Source: Pyropia yezoensis
Taxonomy: Eukaryota > Rhodophyta > Bangiophyceae > Bangiales > Bangiaceae
Direction: 5' to 3'
NCBI GenBank assembly: GCA_009829735.1
Contig: CM020619.1
Span: forward strand, 28,174,063 to 28,238,062
Length of the DNA: 64,000 nucleotides
The notes beneath the pieces are model-generated. The model saw only the letters and a program-made list of their open reading frames with translations, had not been told where the DNA came from and did not search any database. This document shows positions 52,051-61,738 of this stretch, piece after piece. Numbering within the stretch: the first letter of the stretch is position 1; each line of letters starts with the position of its first letter. Position numbers and translations under genes: made by a program.

Positions 52051-52414
52051 TGTAGCAATATGGGTGGCCGTATTGTGACCCTAATATTAGGGGGGCTACT
52101 TCTAACCCTTAACTTTCAAGTTGAGAGTCCGTACTGGTCACGGTATCTACAAGTTACGTATGACCAGAGGGACTTGCATCTTGGGGTGGAGGGTAGTTAG
52201 TAGTGTCTCCGAGGGTTTATAACGTGGGGGCCGGCGACGAATCCACCGCCGGCCAAGGCAGAACAACAAACCCCTCCCATTTGGGCTCCCATCTTGGTCC
52301 CGTGGCTTGCGCTCCAAGGACAGCAACCTTGGCCTCCCGGTGACGTTGGTGTCGATCCCCCTTGGCGAGTGCTCCCTGAGAGTGGACGTGCAGCGGATAC
52401 CCTATTGTGCTACA
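52051..52414 (+). repeat. family-A 3' LTR of outer element
   Basis: 364 bp; differs from 31073-31436 at two sites seen (GGTTGG/GGGTGG and GTGTTCCC/GTGCTCCC). Followed by target copy CTGGT. Confidence 0.95.
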
Positions 52415-53592
52415 CTGGTCCTAGGACCCGTCTAGTGGAAGAGGAGCAAGTCCGATTAATGGACTCGCTCGGGGTCATAGAACCCTCCCACGGGGAATGG
52501 TCTAGCCCCGTGGTAATCGTGCCCAAGCCTGGGGGCGGCAAACGATTTTGCATCCACTACCGTCGCCTTAATGAGATGACGGTGAAGGATGCATATCCTA
52601 TCCCGCGTATGGACGAGTGCTTAGATTCACTCGGGAACGCCAACGTCTTTTCGACGTTGGATTGTAATGCTGGCTACTGGCAAATACCGGTAGCCAAAGA
52701 GGACCGGCCGTTAACGGCCTTTACGTGCCACTCTGGCACTTGGCAGTGCAAGCGCCTCCCTTTTGGGTTGTGCAATGCACCAGCCACCTTTCAGCGTGCC
52801 ATGGACATGATCCTGGCAGGCGTGAAGTGGCAGATATGCCTCGTCTACTTGGATGACGTTATTGTCTTTTCCAAGTCGGCGGAGGATCATTTAGAGCACT
52901 TTGAGACGGTGCTCTCGCTCCTCAAGGCCCATGGGGTTTCCCTCAAGGCCAATAAGTGCCACCTCTTTCAAGAGGAGGTCGACTACCTCGGCCATGTCAT
53001 AAGACCTGGTCGCGTTCTCGTTAACGAGAAAAATACGAGAGCGCTACGAGGGTTGCAATACCCTGGTACACAAACCCAGATGAAAAGTTTTCTGGGGATG
53101 TGTGGCGTCTATCGGCGCTTCGTACGGGACTTCGCCAAAGTAGCGAAGCCACTAACCGCGCTGACGAGTACCAAGCTTCCTACGAAGCTATCTCCCCCCC
53201 CAGAGGTGGAGAGGAGCGCTTTCGAGACGCTACGGGGGCTGCTTCTATCACCCCCCGTTTTAGCGATACCTCGGATGGGCGGCCACTATATAGTGGACGT
53301 GGACGCGAGCTATGAGCAGCTCGGCTGTTGTTTATTACAACAGCAGCCCGACGGGGAGTACCTCCCTGTAGGGTATTATTCCCGGCCGTTGAATCCGGCC
53401 GAGAGAAATTATCACGTCACCGAGATTGAAGCGCTCGGTGTCGTATGGGCCGTGACACACCTACGATCCTACCTTGAAGGGGAGGAATTTGGAATAAGGT
53501 GTGATCACCGTGCCCTTTTGTCGGTGCTGGCTACAAATAGCCCAAACATACGGATTAACCGTTGGCGGCTTCGGCTGTCTGAGTTTACCTAA
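52415..53592 (+). pseudogene. pol: family-C pol: RT and RNase H
   Basis: Continues the frame broken at 31067. RT motifs are FCIHYRRLNEM (His for the usual Asp), STLDCNAGYWQIPV, LPFGLCNAPATFQRAMD and YLDDVIVF. RNase H has YIVDVDASYEQLG, TEIEALGVVWA and CDHRALLSVL. An in-frame TAA at 53590-53592 stops it within the RNase H end; the same frame then continues (KLRNKPGADHN, VADALSRL). The text before 52415 in this frame is family-A LTR, not pol. Confidence 0.85.
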
Positions 53593-55361
53593 AAACTCCG
53601 GAATAAACCGGGGGCCGACCATAATGTGGCCGACGCTTTGTCACGCTTGCCCACGGACGAGCCTGATAAGGCTCCTATAGATGAGGACCTACCGGTCCTC
53701 GCCACGGTGACCAGGTCTGCTCAGGCTTTGGCCGGGCGGAGCGAGAAGCATCGCCCTTTGGGGCCTATTACGGTAGAGGAGCTTGTAAGAATTCAGGCTG
53801 AGGACACCTTCTGCCTGGAACGGCGGAAGGAATGGGAGTCGGTACCTCCCCCTGACCCAAAATGGGCCAGGAAGGCTTTCTTCTTTGAGAACGAAGAAGG
53901 AATACTATGCCGGAGGTCCATCTTCCTGGACACCACTCAGATGGTGATCCCCTCATCTCTGCGGGAGCGTCTTATGACGTACCACCATGAATTACCATTG
54001 GCGGCCCATCCTGGGGCTCGCCGGATGTACGCCACGCTGCGGCGTGGGGTCTACTGGCCCACCATGATTGTAGACGTGTACAAACACGTCTCCCAGTGCA
54101 CGGGGTGTGCTCGGAATAGGCTGGATGAGCGTAGGCATACGTCTACGCTCAAGCTATTTTCAGCCAACGGGCCCTTCGCCAGCCTGGCGATGGATATTCT
54201 CGGACCCTTACCCGCTTCTGGAAACGGTAACAGGTTTATACTTGTTATGGTGGACCGTTTTAGTAAGCTCACCCGGGCGGTCCCCATGAAGGAGATTACC
54301 GCGGTGGCAGTGGCTTCGGCCTTTATTGACGTCTGGGTAGCGTCTTATGGCATACCCGACTCAACGCTGACCGATAACGGTCCGCAGTTTGCTTCCTTTT
54401 TTTCCAGGGGGTCTTAGGACTCCTAGGGATTGAGGCGAAGTATACGACGCCTTACCACCCCCAAACAAATGGGCAGGTGGAGCCATGTAATCGCACTATT
54501 ATGAGGCAGCTCCGGGTTTATACCGCGGAGCACCCAAAGGAGTGGGACCGTTATGTCTCACTCCTCACAACGGCCTATAACACTCAAGTGCATTCTAGCA
54601 CTGGACAGGCCCCCCTCATGTTTGTGAGCCCAAGGTGGCTCCACACCATGGGGTTCGAGCGCCTCCCTAAGCTCCGTCCCCTTAAGGAGAAGGAGGACTT
54701 GGGGGAAGGCGAGGACGAGGACTCGCAGACCGCAGCCTTACGGTTTGTGGAAGACCTGAAGAGCATTATCCCCCAGGTGCGTAAGCACCTGGCCAAGGCG
54801 CAGGAGGCGTATAAGAAAACCTTTGACGCCACTGTCGCGGAGAAGAATAAGGACCTACGGGAGGGGGACTGGGTCTTCCTGGCCTCCCATACCCGTAAGC
54901 GGTCTAAGCTCGCTCATAAGAGCGTGGGCCCCTACATGGTCTTGAGGACCGATGGGCGACGTTTCACTGTGGAGACCCCTTCAGGGATCCGAACGGTTAC
55001 GAGTGACCATGCCACTCGTGCCCCGGCACCCCAAGCAGGCCATCCTGCCTGGGCACGTGCCGAGGCAACACGAGCCAACTTTAAAGTGGCTCAGCCCTCC
55101 CCGAGTACAGGGGATGGCAAAGCGTACGTGTTCGAGAATTTTGTGGACCACCGCTTTAATGCGGGGGGCGCGCTTGAATTGCGCATACGCTGGTTCGGCT
55201 ATGGCCCCCAGGATGATACCTGGCGGCTAGCAACGGGTTTGCCGGCTGAAGCCGTGCGAAAATATTGCAAAAGAAGAAAGCTTAAAATTCGGGTTACCCC
55301 GAGTGGCATCTTCTTTTATGCAACGGCACTAAAAAGTAAGGGGCAAAAGCTTTTACTCTGA
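53593..55361 (+). pseudogene. pol: family-C pol: integrase and chromodomain-like tail
   Basis: Integrase zinc finger HELPLAAHPG ... CTGCARN, core AMDILGPLP and TDNGPQFASF. The frame then breaks in a T-run near 54395-54402 (stop at 54415), and the rest (TPYHPQTNGQVEPCNRT) continues in the next frame to 55361, ending with a chromodomain-like segment (YVFENFVDHRF...LELRIRWFGYGPQDDTW). A one-base loss in the T-run explains the shift. Inactive in this copy. Confidence 0.85.
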
Positions 55362-55445
55362 TGGAAGCCGTCTTAATATGTCCTCACGCGGACCTACGCA
55401 AGCAATGCCCCTCGGGGTAAACTCCTATTGACAAGAAACAAAGCA

Positions 55446-55463
55446 CCCCGGCTCAAGCCGGGG
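55446..55463. terminator. hairpin between family-C pol and antisense gene
   Basis: CCCCGGCT-CA-AGCCGGGG, a perfect 8-bp stem with a 2-base loop, in the short spacer (55362-55473) between the two opposed stops. Its position mirrors the palindrome array of family A. A termination role is inference. Confidence 0.35.
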
Positions 55464-55473
55464 AGTACAACCC

Positions 55474-57348
55474 TCAATACCTCCGATAATGGGGGGATGA
55501 AGGGGGGTAGGTCCCATACCCGGGGGAACGGTATGGACCTGCCTGGGACTCCTCCCCACGGTCGGTACCCGAAGAGCGGCCCCCCGCTGAACCGGGGGCC
55601 CAACCATAAGCGGCTCCCGCGGCCTCTCCATAAGGAGTGGCCGGTGATGAAGCCCGACCCCGTAGTGCCTGGGTGTGGAGGGCTTGCATGTCCACCAGGG
55701 CCCGCGTCTCAGAAGTCGCGACCCCCGACTCACGACGCATACGCGTCGTGAGATTCTCCGCCGACAGGTCCGCTAAAGTGGCCTGACGTTGGGAAGGAGA
55801 GGCACCCGCCAACACGCCAGCCATGTCGTTGGCCAAGCCTGTATAGGCCCGGAATAACGCCATAGTCAATACTGACTGGGTGCCAAAGGTAACCTCGGCC
55901 GGGAGGTCCTCTCCAAAGGAGGCCCTCATCCCGAACAAAAGTTGGGGGGACATAGTGCCCCCCACCTCCAGACGAAGTTCGGGGTTCCACCGAAAGGGTG
56001 GGACCCTCGGGGGGGCAACCAGACGGTTACCCCCATAACCCCCATCAAGGCCAGCTCGGCCTCGACCGAAAGCTCCTCGGGAGGAAGCCCCACCCCGGCC
56101 TTTCCAGGCCGAGGTCGCCGCCGGTTGCCCGGTGGTGGCTCCCGCGCCAGCGCGAGGTGCTCCTGCTCCCGGCGGCCGGGCTGGGTCACAAGGGATCCGG
56201 TCGGACCCCCAGAGGGAGGAGCCCCCTCCCGTATGGGAGGGGCGCTCCCCGGGAGGGACGACCTCCCCCAACTCGGGGAAGAGCCTTGGGCCCTCCCGGC
56301 ACATCTGCACGTCGGGGTTGGGAACCCGAGTGGATGCAGTAATACCCTCACCGTAAGGGAGGGTCGGGATGTCAAGCCCCTCCATAAGGAGGAGCCGCTG
56401 ATCCCCGGGGGAAAGCTCCCGGGAGACCAAGACGAGTCCTCGGCGACCGCCTTGATCGCGGAGGCGCTCGTCAGGAACGAGCGACCTCACCCGCCGAAGG
56501 AGTGAAAGGGCCTCGTCAAAGAGACCCGCCTTGACAGAGTCCTCCTCTTTAAGGAGGAGGGAAGTGTCCAACGCAGAAAGAGCCTCAAGAAGGGGCTCGT
56601 TCAAGAGCCATAAATGGCCATGAAACGTGACGGCGGACAAAAAGATGTCCGCCACCTCCACCAGCCAGGAAGTGGAGGCCATGGCATTCTCCCGCCCCCC
56701 TAAAGGGGAGCGGACAAGAAGGCTTCCTCGCAGGAGGAAGAACGACGGAAGACGGCAAGCCATTCCCCGTGGGACCTCCAAGGAGGACCACCACGGGGGC
56801 ACAGCCGGGTAGAGCCCCCCCCTCATAGGGGTGGGGACGTGATGGTACTCCTTCTGCTCCCCATTATTGAGGAGTCCAGGAAATTCCCGTAGGCGCCACT
56901 CCGCCAGAGCGCCCCGAGTATAATACCCGGGGTCGTCCAAGCCGAAAGTGGGGATGGGCCCCGGGTAGTACTGGAGGTCAGTGCATGGTCCCTCCTCTGT
57001 AAAGGGGGGGCCCGCCAGTATCTCCTCGTCCCCCTTAAGGAGGTCTATGTCAAGGCGACCCCTGTAAAAGGGTAAGTCCGATGGCAGCACCTCCGACACG
57101 GTATAAACTGTGCCGTACTGCATGCGCAGGTTGCGCCAGATGTTAACCATCGGGAGTACACCTACGGCTTGATACCGTAGGTGTGAAATGCTACTTGACC
57201 GGGGACCCCTGGTTGAGTCGTACCGATCCTCATCGATAGCGATGAGGGGTACGCCCAGGTGAGTGTCAACATCATCAGGGGTTGACCCACGGTCACCCTC
57301 CGGTAGGTCATCCACCCCCATAGGGGGGTGGTCTCCCGGAGAGGACAT
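55474..57348 (-). CDS. antisense accessory gene of family C
   Basis: 624 residues from ATG 57348 (MSSPGDHPPMGVDDLPEGD); the frame is open upstream through a minisatellite to 57831, which I treat as non-coding. Core: YYPGPIPTFGLDDPGYY, YPAVPPWWSSLEVPRG, RGSLLVRSPLGG, TSWLVEVADIF, GHLWLLNEPLLEAL, then LVSRELSPGDQRLLLMEGL. These align in order with family B. The C-terminal third has Arg/Gly-rich patches (KGRGGASSRGAFGRGRAG) and a Tyr/Ser/Pro tail. There is no stop or frameshift, although gag and pol of the same element are broken several times. Unknown function. Confidence 0.82.
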   Translation of the reverse strand: MSSPGDHPPMGVDDLPEGDRGSTPDDVDTHLGVPLIAIDEDRYDSTRGPRSSSISHLRYQAVGVLPMVNIWRNLRMQYGTVYTVSEVLPSDLPFYRGRLDIDLLKGDEEILAGPPFTEEGPCTDLQYYPGPIPTFGLDDPGYYTRGALAEWRLREFPGLLNNGEQKEYHHVPTPMRGGLYPAVPPWWSSLEVPRGMACRLPSFFLLRGSLLVRSPLGGRENAMASTSWLVEVADIFLSAVTFHGHLWLLNEPLLEALSALDTSLLLKEEDSVKAGLFDEALSLLRRVRSLVPDERLRDQGGRRGLVLVSRELSPGDQRLLLMEGLDIPTLPYGEGITASTRVPNPDVQMCREGPRLFPELGEVVPPGERPSHTGGGSSLWGSDRIPCDPARPPGAGAPRAGAGATTGQPAATSAWKGRGGASSRGAFGRGRAGLDGGYGGNRLVAPPRVPPFRWNPELRLEVGGTMSPQLLFGMRASFGEDLPAEVTFGTQSVLTMALFRAYTGLANDMAGVLAGASPSQRQATLADLSAENLTTRMRRESGVATSETRALVDMQALHTQALRGRASSPATPYGEAAGAAYGWAPGSAGGRSSGTDRGEESQAGPYRSPGYGTYPPSSPHYRRY

Positions 57349-57369
57349 AGCGGCCGCCCAGGAGGGCGG

Positions 57370-57802
57370 CCGTGGAACAAGAAGATAGGCGCCCGCCCAC
57401 AGCAGCGACGCGTCCGGCCAGAAGTTGCCCGCCCACAGAGGGGGCGCGACGACAACAGGAGCGCCCGCCCTTGGTGGCGGCGCGACGGGGAGGAAGAGGT
57501 CCGCCGACAGCGACGGCGCAGCCACAACGACAGCGCCGGCCCGCAGCGGCCGGACGAAGACAGCGGCGACCGCCCACAGCGGCGCCGCAAGAAGGACGAC
57601 AAGGCCGGCCCATAGCGGCCGGACAACAGCAAAGCCGCGCGCCCGCAGCGGCAGCGCGGCCACGACAACGCTGGCCCACAACGGCCGGACCACAGCAACG
57701 GTGCCCGTCCGCAGCGGCGGCGCGCCGAGGAAGAGGTGCGCGCCCGCAGCGGCGGCGCACAGAGGAAGAGGTGCGCGCCCGCAGCGGCGGCGCACAGAGG
57801 AG
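57370..57802. repeat. GC-rich minisatellite upstream of the antisense gene
   Basis: Degenerate repeats of about 35-36 bp built on CCCGCAGCGGCGGCGC. The last units are nearly exact: 57713-57747, 57748-57782 and a partial 57783-57802. Read on the minus strand it gives a repeating hydrophobic pattern (…PLWAGxVVV…), but the start codon inside it is not conserved in other families. Confidence 0.7.
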
Positions 57803-58339
57803 CCGATGGTGGCCGCCCGGAAGGCCGGCATACTCCGAGCGGAGACCCCCCTTTAAAGGGGGGAAGGGGGGGGGCGAATACCTCGAAGGGCCAAGGTGCC
57901 CCGCCGAGAAGCGGTGGGGTCCCACAAGGGGGCCGGCGGCTCCACCGTATGGAGGAGCCAAGGACGAGGTCGACAAGGAGGGGAGGGGTGACACACTCTC
58001 TCCCCTACAAACCCCGCGGTTGCACCCTCGTATGAGGGTGCGAAGAGCGAAGACGCCCGGGAAAACCCGGGTTGCACCCGTTCGGCGCAGGCCCGGTGCC
58101 CCCGGAGGGGGGCACGTGGGTTGGCCACCCCGGGTGAAGAGCAGCAATCAGGGGGTGCGTGTGTGCACCCCCCGTGCGCTCCGTCTGAGGGCACCCCCCT
58201 GAAGGGGGCTGCCCAGGGCGGGAAGGGGGTGCAATGGCCGTCCCAAGGCGGCACCCCCTTTGAGGGGTGCGTCACACGACCCCTTCTCGTCAGTGTCGGC
58301 ATATGCCACACGGGACGCGTGGCCTTAAGGCGTGGGGAG
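57803..58339. other. upstream region of family-C antisense gene
   Basis: No gene. G/C-rich with short runs of CCCC/GGGG pairs able to form small hairpins, and a purine-rich end (AAGGCGTGGGGAG) that should be the polypurine tract. Confidence 0.45.
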
Positions 58340-58979
58340 TGTGGGGGTTTACCGCACCCCTCGGACTAGGGGCATCCCCCTTCAGGGGGAGGCGGATCGT
58401 GGCGACCTCTGCCCCTGACCAATCGGGGGCAGGAGGGGGTCGCTCCTCCCTCGGGAGGGGCACGCCACGTCATCCTCGCTGGATCCCCCCAGGAATGGGG
58501 GGGAAGATAAGATAATATCGGGTAGAGCGATTACGCCCTCCCGATTGGAATTGGCCTTCTGGCCAGTGAAGGGAAGTTACCTAGGGCGGGCTACTTCCGC
58601 CCCAATCTGGCTGAGATTTAGTGAGATCCCTCCACTGAGCGTGTTTTGCGTGGAGAGATGTGTTGGAGGGCTCTGAGTGTTTTGATTGGGTGTTTAGTGT
58701 AGGGAGTGTTGGCCCGCACTCCGGGGTCCCACAGGGGGCCCTGGACCGGCGGGCCAAAGAGGGATATCTGCGCCTGGGGCTGTGCCCGTTGCTTCCCCCT
58801 CACAAAAAATCAACCTTGCGTTACCCTCGTGTTCCCCGTCCAGGACGCTTCCACCTTCGCGTGAAGCTCTACGTTCCGGCGGTTCTGACTCTAGGGTTTA
58901 TACCCCGGGTTCCCCACCATCTCCTTCAGGAGGATAAGGTACCCCGTTGGTGTGGGCTTACGCCCAGATAATCACCACA
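58340..58979 (+). repeat. family-C 3' LTR
   Basis: 640 bp, TGTGGGGGTTTACCGC...AATCACCACA, followed by target copy GTAGC and transposase sequence. Contains AGGGTTTATACCCC, TATA-like. Confidence 0.95.
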
Positions 58980-60885
58980 GTAGCTACTCGCCGACGGAAG
59001 GTAGCTCGTTCCGCCGGCGGGATGACCTCAGCTCGGTTCATCACTGGGATGATGGAGCCCCAGAGAGCGCACGCGTCGCGATAGGCACGCGCGCGCGAGT
59101 CGGGCACAAATGTGTCTAGCACGTCGCACACGAGGTCCAGCTTGCCAGTAATCTTGTGGCACTGCTTTCCAGCGAACGTGCCCCCGTGGTACGGAGCCGG
59201 GCATACACCCGCGCCGGACCGGAGGACCTCAGCCATTGCCGTGGCGTACTCAGCCGCCTTCTCCGGCCCCTGATCGAAGACAACCGCTTCCACGCCGAGG
59301 GTGAGAAGGTAGCCCGTGCCACCTTGCGTCACGTGCAGCGGCATGGGGGCGATGTCAGCGACGTCAATGAAGAGGAGGGGCTTCCGCTCAATCGAGAGGC
59401 GCTCAGTCTTGTCCAGGGGCTCCTCCATGCCTGCGAGCGGCACATCTTGATACGCAAGAGCCATGTCGTCCGCGTTCTGGATCGTACGAAGCCGACCCCC
59501 AGCCTTGCTTCCAGCTTGCATGTTGCCATACTCATGCAGGTGGTCGGCGCTCACCTTCGTCGGCCGCGCCCACGCAGTGCAGTACAGGCATGGCATCCGA
59601 CAGGTAGCTTCGGCGTGCCCCAGGTGCGTCGTCATGAAGGCATAGTCTCCCATCATGATAAGATGGACCGGCCTCAGCCCGTCCCCGACAGTCACGCCAT
59701 TCTTACCCAGGTCCTCGATGTCGTCCGGGAAGAGGTCAGCCATTGTTGCTTGAGCGGCATAGTCGTCCTTCCGACATGGGAAGGCCCCAAAAAGGATGGT
59801 GTTCTCCCGGCTGCAAGGATGCTCCTGGTTGCCACACCCCAATACCGCCTTGCACGTGCTCTGGGTGCCCCCCTTGTCCATCCCGAAAAGCACAATGACG
59901 GCGTCCGTAGACTTGCCTACCAGCTTGCGCTCGATGGAGGCACCGCTCCTCCACAGGCGCTCAACCATCGCCTCAAGCGCTGCGCGAACGTTTGCGAGCG
60001 TCGCTCCGACCTCCGTCGAGGTCACAAGGTTGCAGCTCTTGATGTACTCGGCCTTCAACCCCGCACGCATCACCTCTCGGCTGGCAAGACCGCTGGCGGG
60101 TCCGCCTTGGAGGCGACGCAGAGCCGCCCACGTCTCCTGCGTCATGTTCCGGGCAACAACGAACTTGGCCTGCACGTCGACGGGAAGAGGAGCAAGGGCG
60201 CGTCGCGGCACAACCGCGATAACGCCATCACGTGCAGCTCTCCGGCTAAGGTCCCCAATCAACGTCTCGTACGAGTCCGCCCGGGACTCGCACAGGCCGG
60301 ACAAAGTATCCCAAGCGACAAAGGAGCGGCGTCGCAGCTGGCGTGGACCCACATCTCCACCGAGAGGGACGCTCAGGCGCCGATACAGCATCAGTCGGCC
60401 ATTGCCCCAGCGCCCCCGCACATCAACGGGCTTCATGAGCTCAAGGTACATCTTCACGATGCTCAGCACGTCCTCACGCTGCGCGTCGTCCATCCAGACG
60501 AAAGACCACCGCACCAGGGCGATCGCCTCACCAGCCGCGCGGGCGGGGGGAGCGGGCGGCGCGTCGAGCGCGCATGCTCCTAGCGTCGTAATGAGACGCG
60601 GGGCGGTAGCCGAGGCCTCACACGCGGCACAAGCTGGCACAGCTGCACGCGTGCGCACCCCGTCCACAGGTGCCGACCCACAACCGCGGCGAGGAGGCCC
60701 TCCCGGGCCACCGAGCTGCGAGGCATGTGCCAGGCGATCACCGCCCGCTTGAGCGTCACCACGTTGCGTGCGTCTTGAACGTACGCCTGCGCTTGTGCCG
60801 GGTCTCACTCCTCGTCTGAGGTGGTGTCGCCGTCCAGCCCGTTGACGCCAATGTCCTGGTCGCTGCCGTCGTAGTTGTCGCTCAT
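58980..60885 (-). pseudogene. large DNA transposase gene, 5' part
   Basis: Most likely start is ATG 60885 (MSDNYDGSDQDIGVNGL), then a stop after DTTSDEE with GTGAGA just at that point (60808-60803), a possible splice donor; the main frame is open on the far side and up to 61075. The main frame carries FGMDKGGTQSTCK, SRENTILFGAF, then MMGDYAFMTTHLGHAEATC, a C-x2-C pair (CRMPCLYC) and PMPLHVTQGGTGYLL. Two aspartates (in MDKGG and MGDYAF) plus the glutamate region in the 3' part (SEQGLE, 25741-26310) suggest a D-D-E transposase. The gene is cut by element C at GTAGC. The family is not identified; CACTA- or KDZ-like proteins are possible. Confidence 0.68.
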
Positions 60886-61686
60886 CGTGAGTCTGGGGCG
60901 GGGGCGGGGGCAGGGGGGGGGGGGGGGGGGAGGGGGGGGGGAGAGGGGGGGAGGGGGCAAGGGGGCGGAGGTGGATGAGCGGGTGGTGTATTTGGGGACG
61001 TCTGTGAGGAGGGTGGGTGGGATTGTCGACGGTGGCTGATGGGGTTGGCAAAGATGGGGAACCGCGGGGCACCACCTACCGCCCTATTTATCGTCTGCCA
61101 AGGCCCCATCCGGGCCGGGGTCCTCACTCGCTGCCGTACGCGTGCTGTAGACGCGTGCGGTGGGCTACACGAGCCGACAGGAGGCCGGCGGTCCGGGTCC
61201 TCCCAACCCCCCTATCTTCCCCCTCCTCCTCCCCCCACCGCCCCCCAACCGTCACTGCCTCTCGCCCCCTCGGCATCTGCGCGTACACCGTCGTCGCGCA
61301 GCAAGCAACTGTGCCAGAACAAGCTGCCGTCGGTCGTCGTGGGTCATCGACCACTGCCGGGCAGGGGGCAGAGCGGAGGACGCTCGCACCGCCATGTGCC
61401 CCTGTGGGCTGTCGCGTGGCCTTAGCTCGCCGCCCCGAAAATGAAAGGTCCTTCTCATCTCCACGGCACCCGTGTCCGACGGTGGCTGCCATGAGAGTGT
61501 CCTGTGGTGGTAGTGGCGGTGGTGGTGTGGCGGCGGCGGTGCTGGTGGTTGTGGTGGTGATGGGGTTGGCGGCCCCATTGCAGATCGTGCACAGACGCCG
61601 TGCTCATGGCACCCGCCAGTAGCACGACGGCGGGTGTGGGACGGAGTGCACCGCATGCCCTGCGGCATTTGAGCCGACTGACACGC

Positions 61687-61738
61687 CAGCATCCGTGCGG
61701 CTCGCCCAACCACAGCATCCGTGCGGCTCGCCCAACCA
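61687..61738 (+). repeat. tandem repeat, 26 bp x 2
   Basis: CAGCATCCGTGCGGCTCGCC followed by CAACCA, repeated exactly once more (61687-61712 and 61713-61738). Confidence 0.9.

Larger units (their letters stand above)
31073..52414 (+). mobile_element. family-A element (A3) carrying a second A copy
   Basis: The outer boundaries are set by 364-bp LTRs (31073-31436 and 52051-52414) that differ at two sites I can see, and by target duplications CTGGT (31068-31072 and 52415-52419). Inside, the 3' part (46840-52050) is the host element. The 31437-46839 part ends with a third A LTR that joins pol codons of the host at 46840 (GCTGG...), so another A element inserted into the host's pol. Only one gag and one 5' LTR survive, so the two 5' halves have recombined and one was deleted. 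Family B is inserted at 39767-44784. Confidence 0.85.
27638..58979 (+). mobile_element. family-C Ty3/gypsy element with nested insertions
   Basis: The plus-strand element runs from the LTR remnant through the primer-binding site, gag, protease and RT start (to 31072), then continues from 52415 with RT, RNase H, integrase, chromodomain-like tail, antisense gene and 3' LTR. A family-A insertion occupies 31073-52414. The element is inserted in the transposase gene with 5-bp target copies GTAGC at 26306-26310 and 58980-58984. Its gag and pol are broken by several stops and frameshifts, so it is a dead copy. Its left LTR has been rearranged. Confidence 0.9.

Noticed and set aside
57372-58202. 276-codon plus-strand frame over the minisatellite
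   Set aside because: Repeats with a period divisible by three keep all frames open; the product is Arg/Pro/Gly-rich and has no support.
59156-60583. 475-codon plus-strand frame opposite the transposase gene
   Set aside because: It is the mirror of a strongly supported minus-strand gene in GC-rich DNA. It has no motif, and the shorter duplicate at 27127-27648 simply follows the duplicated DNA.
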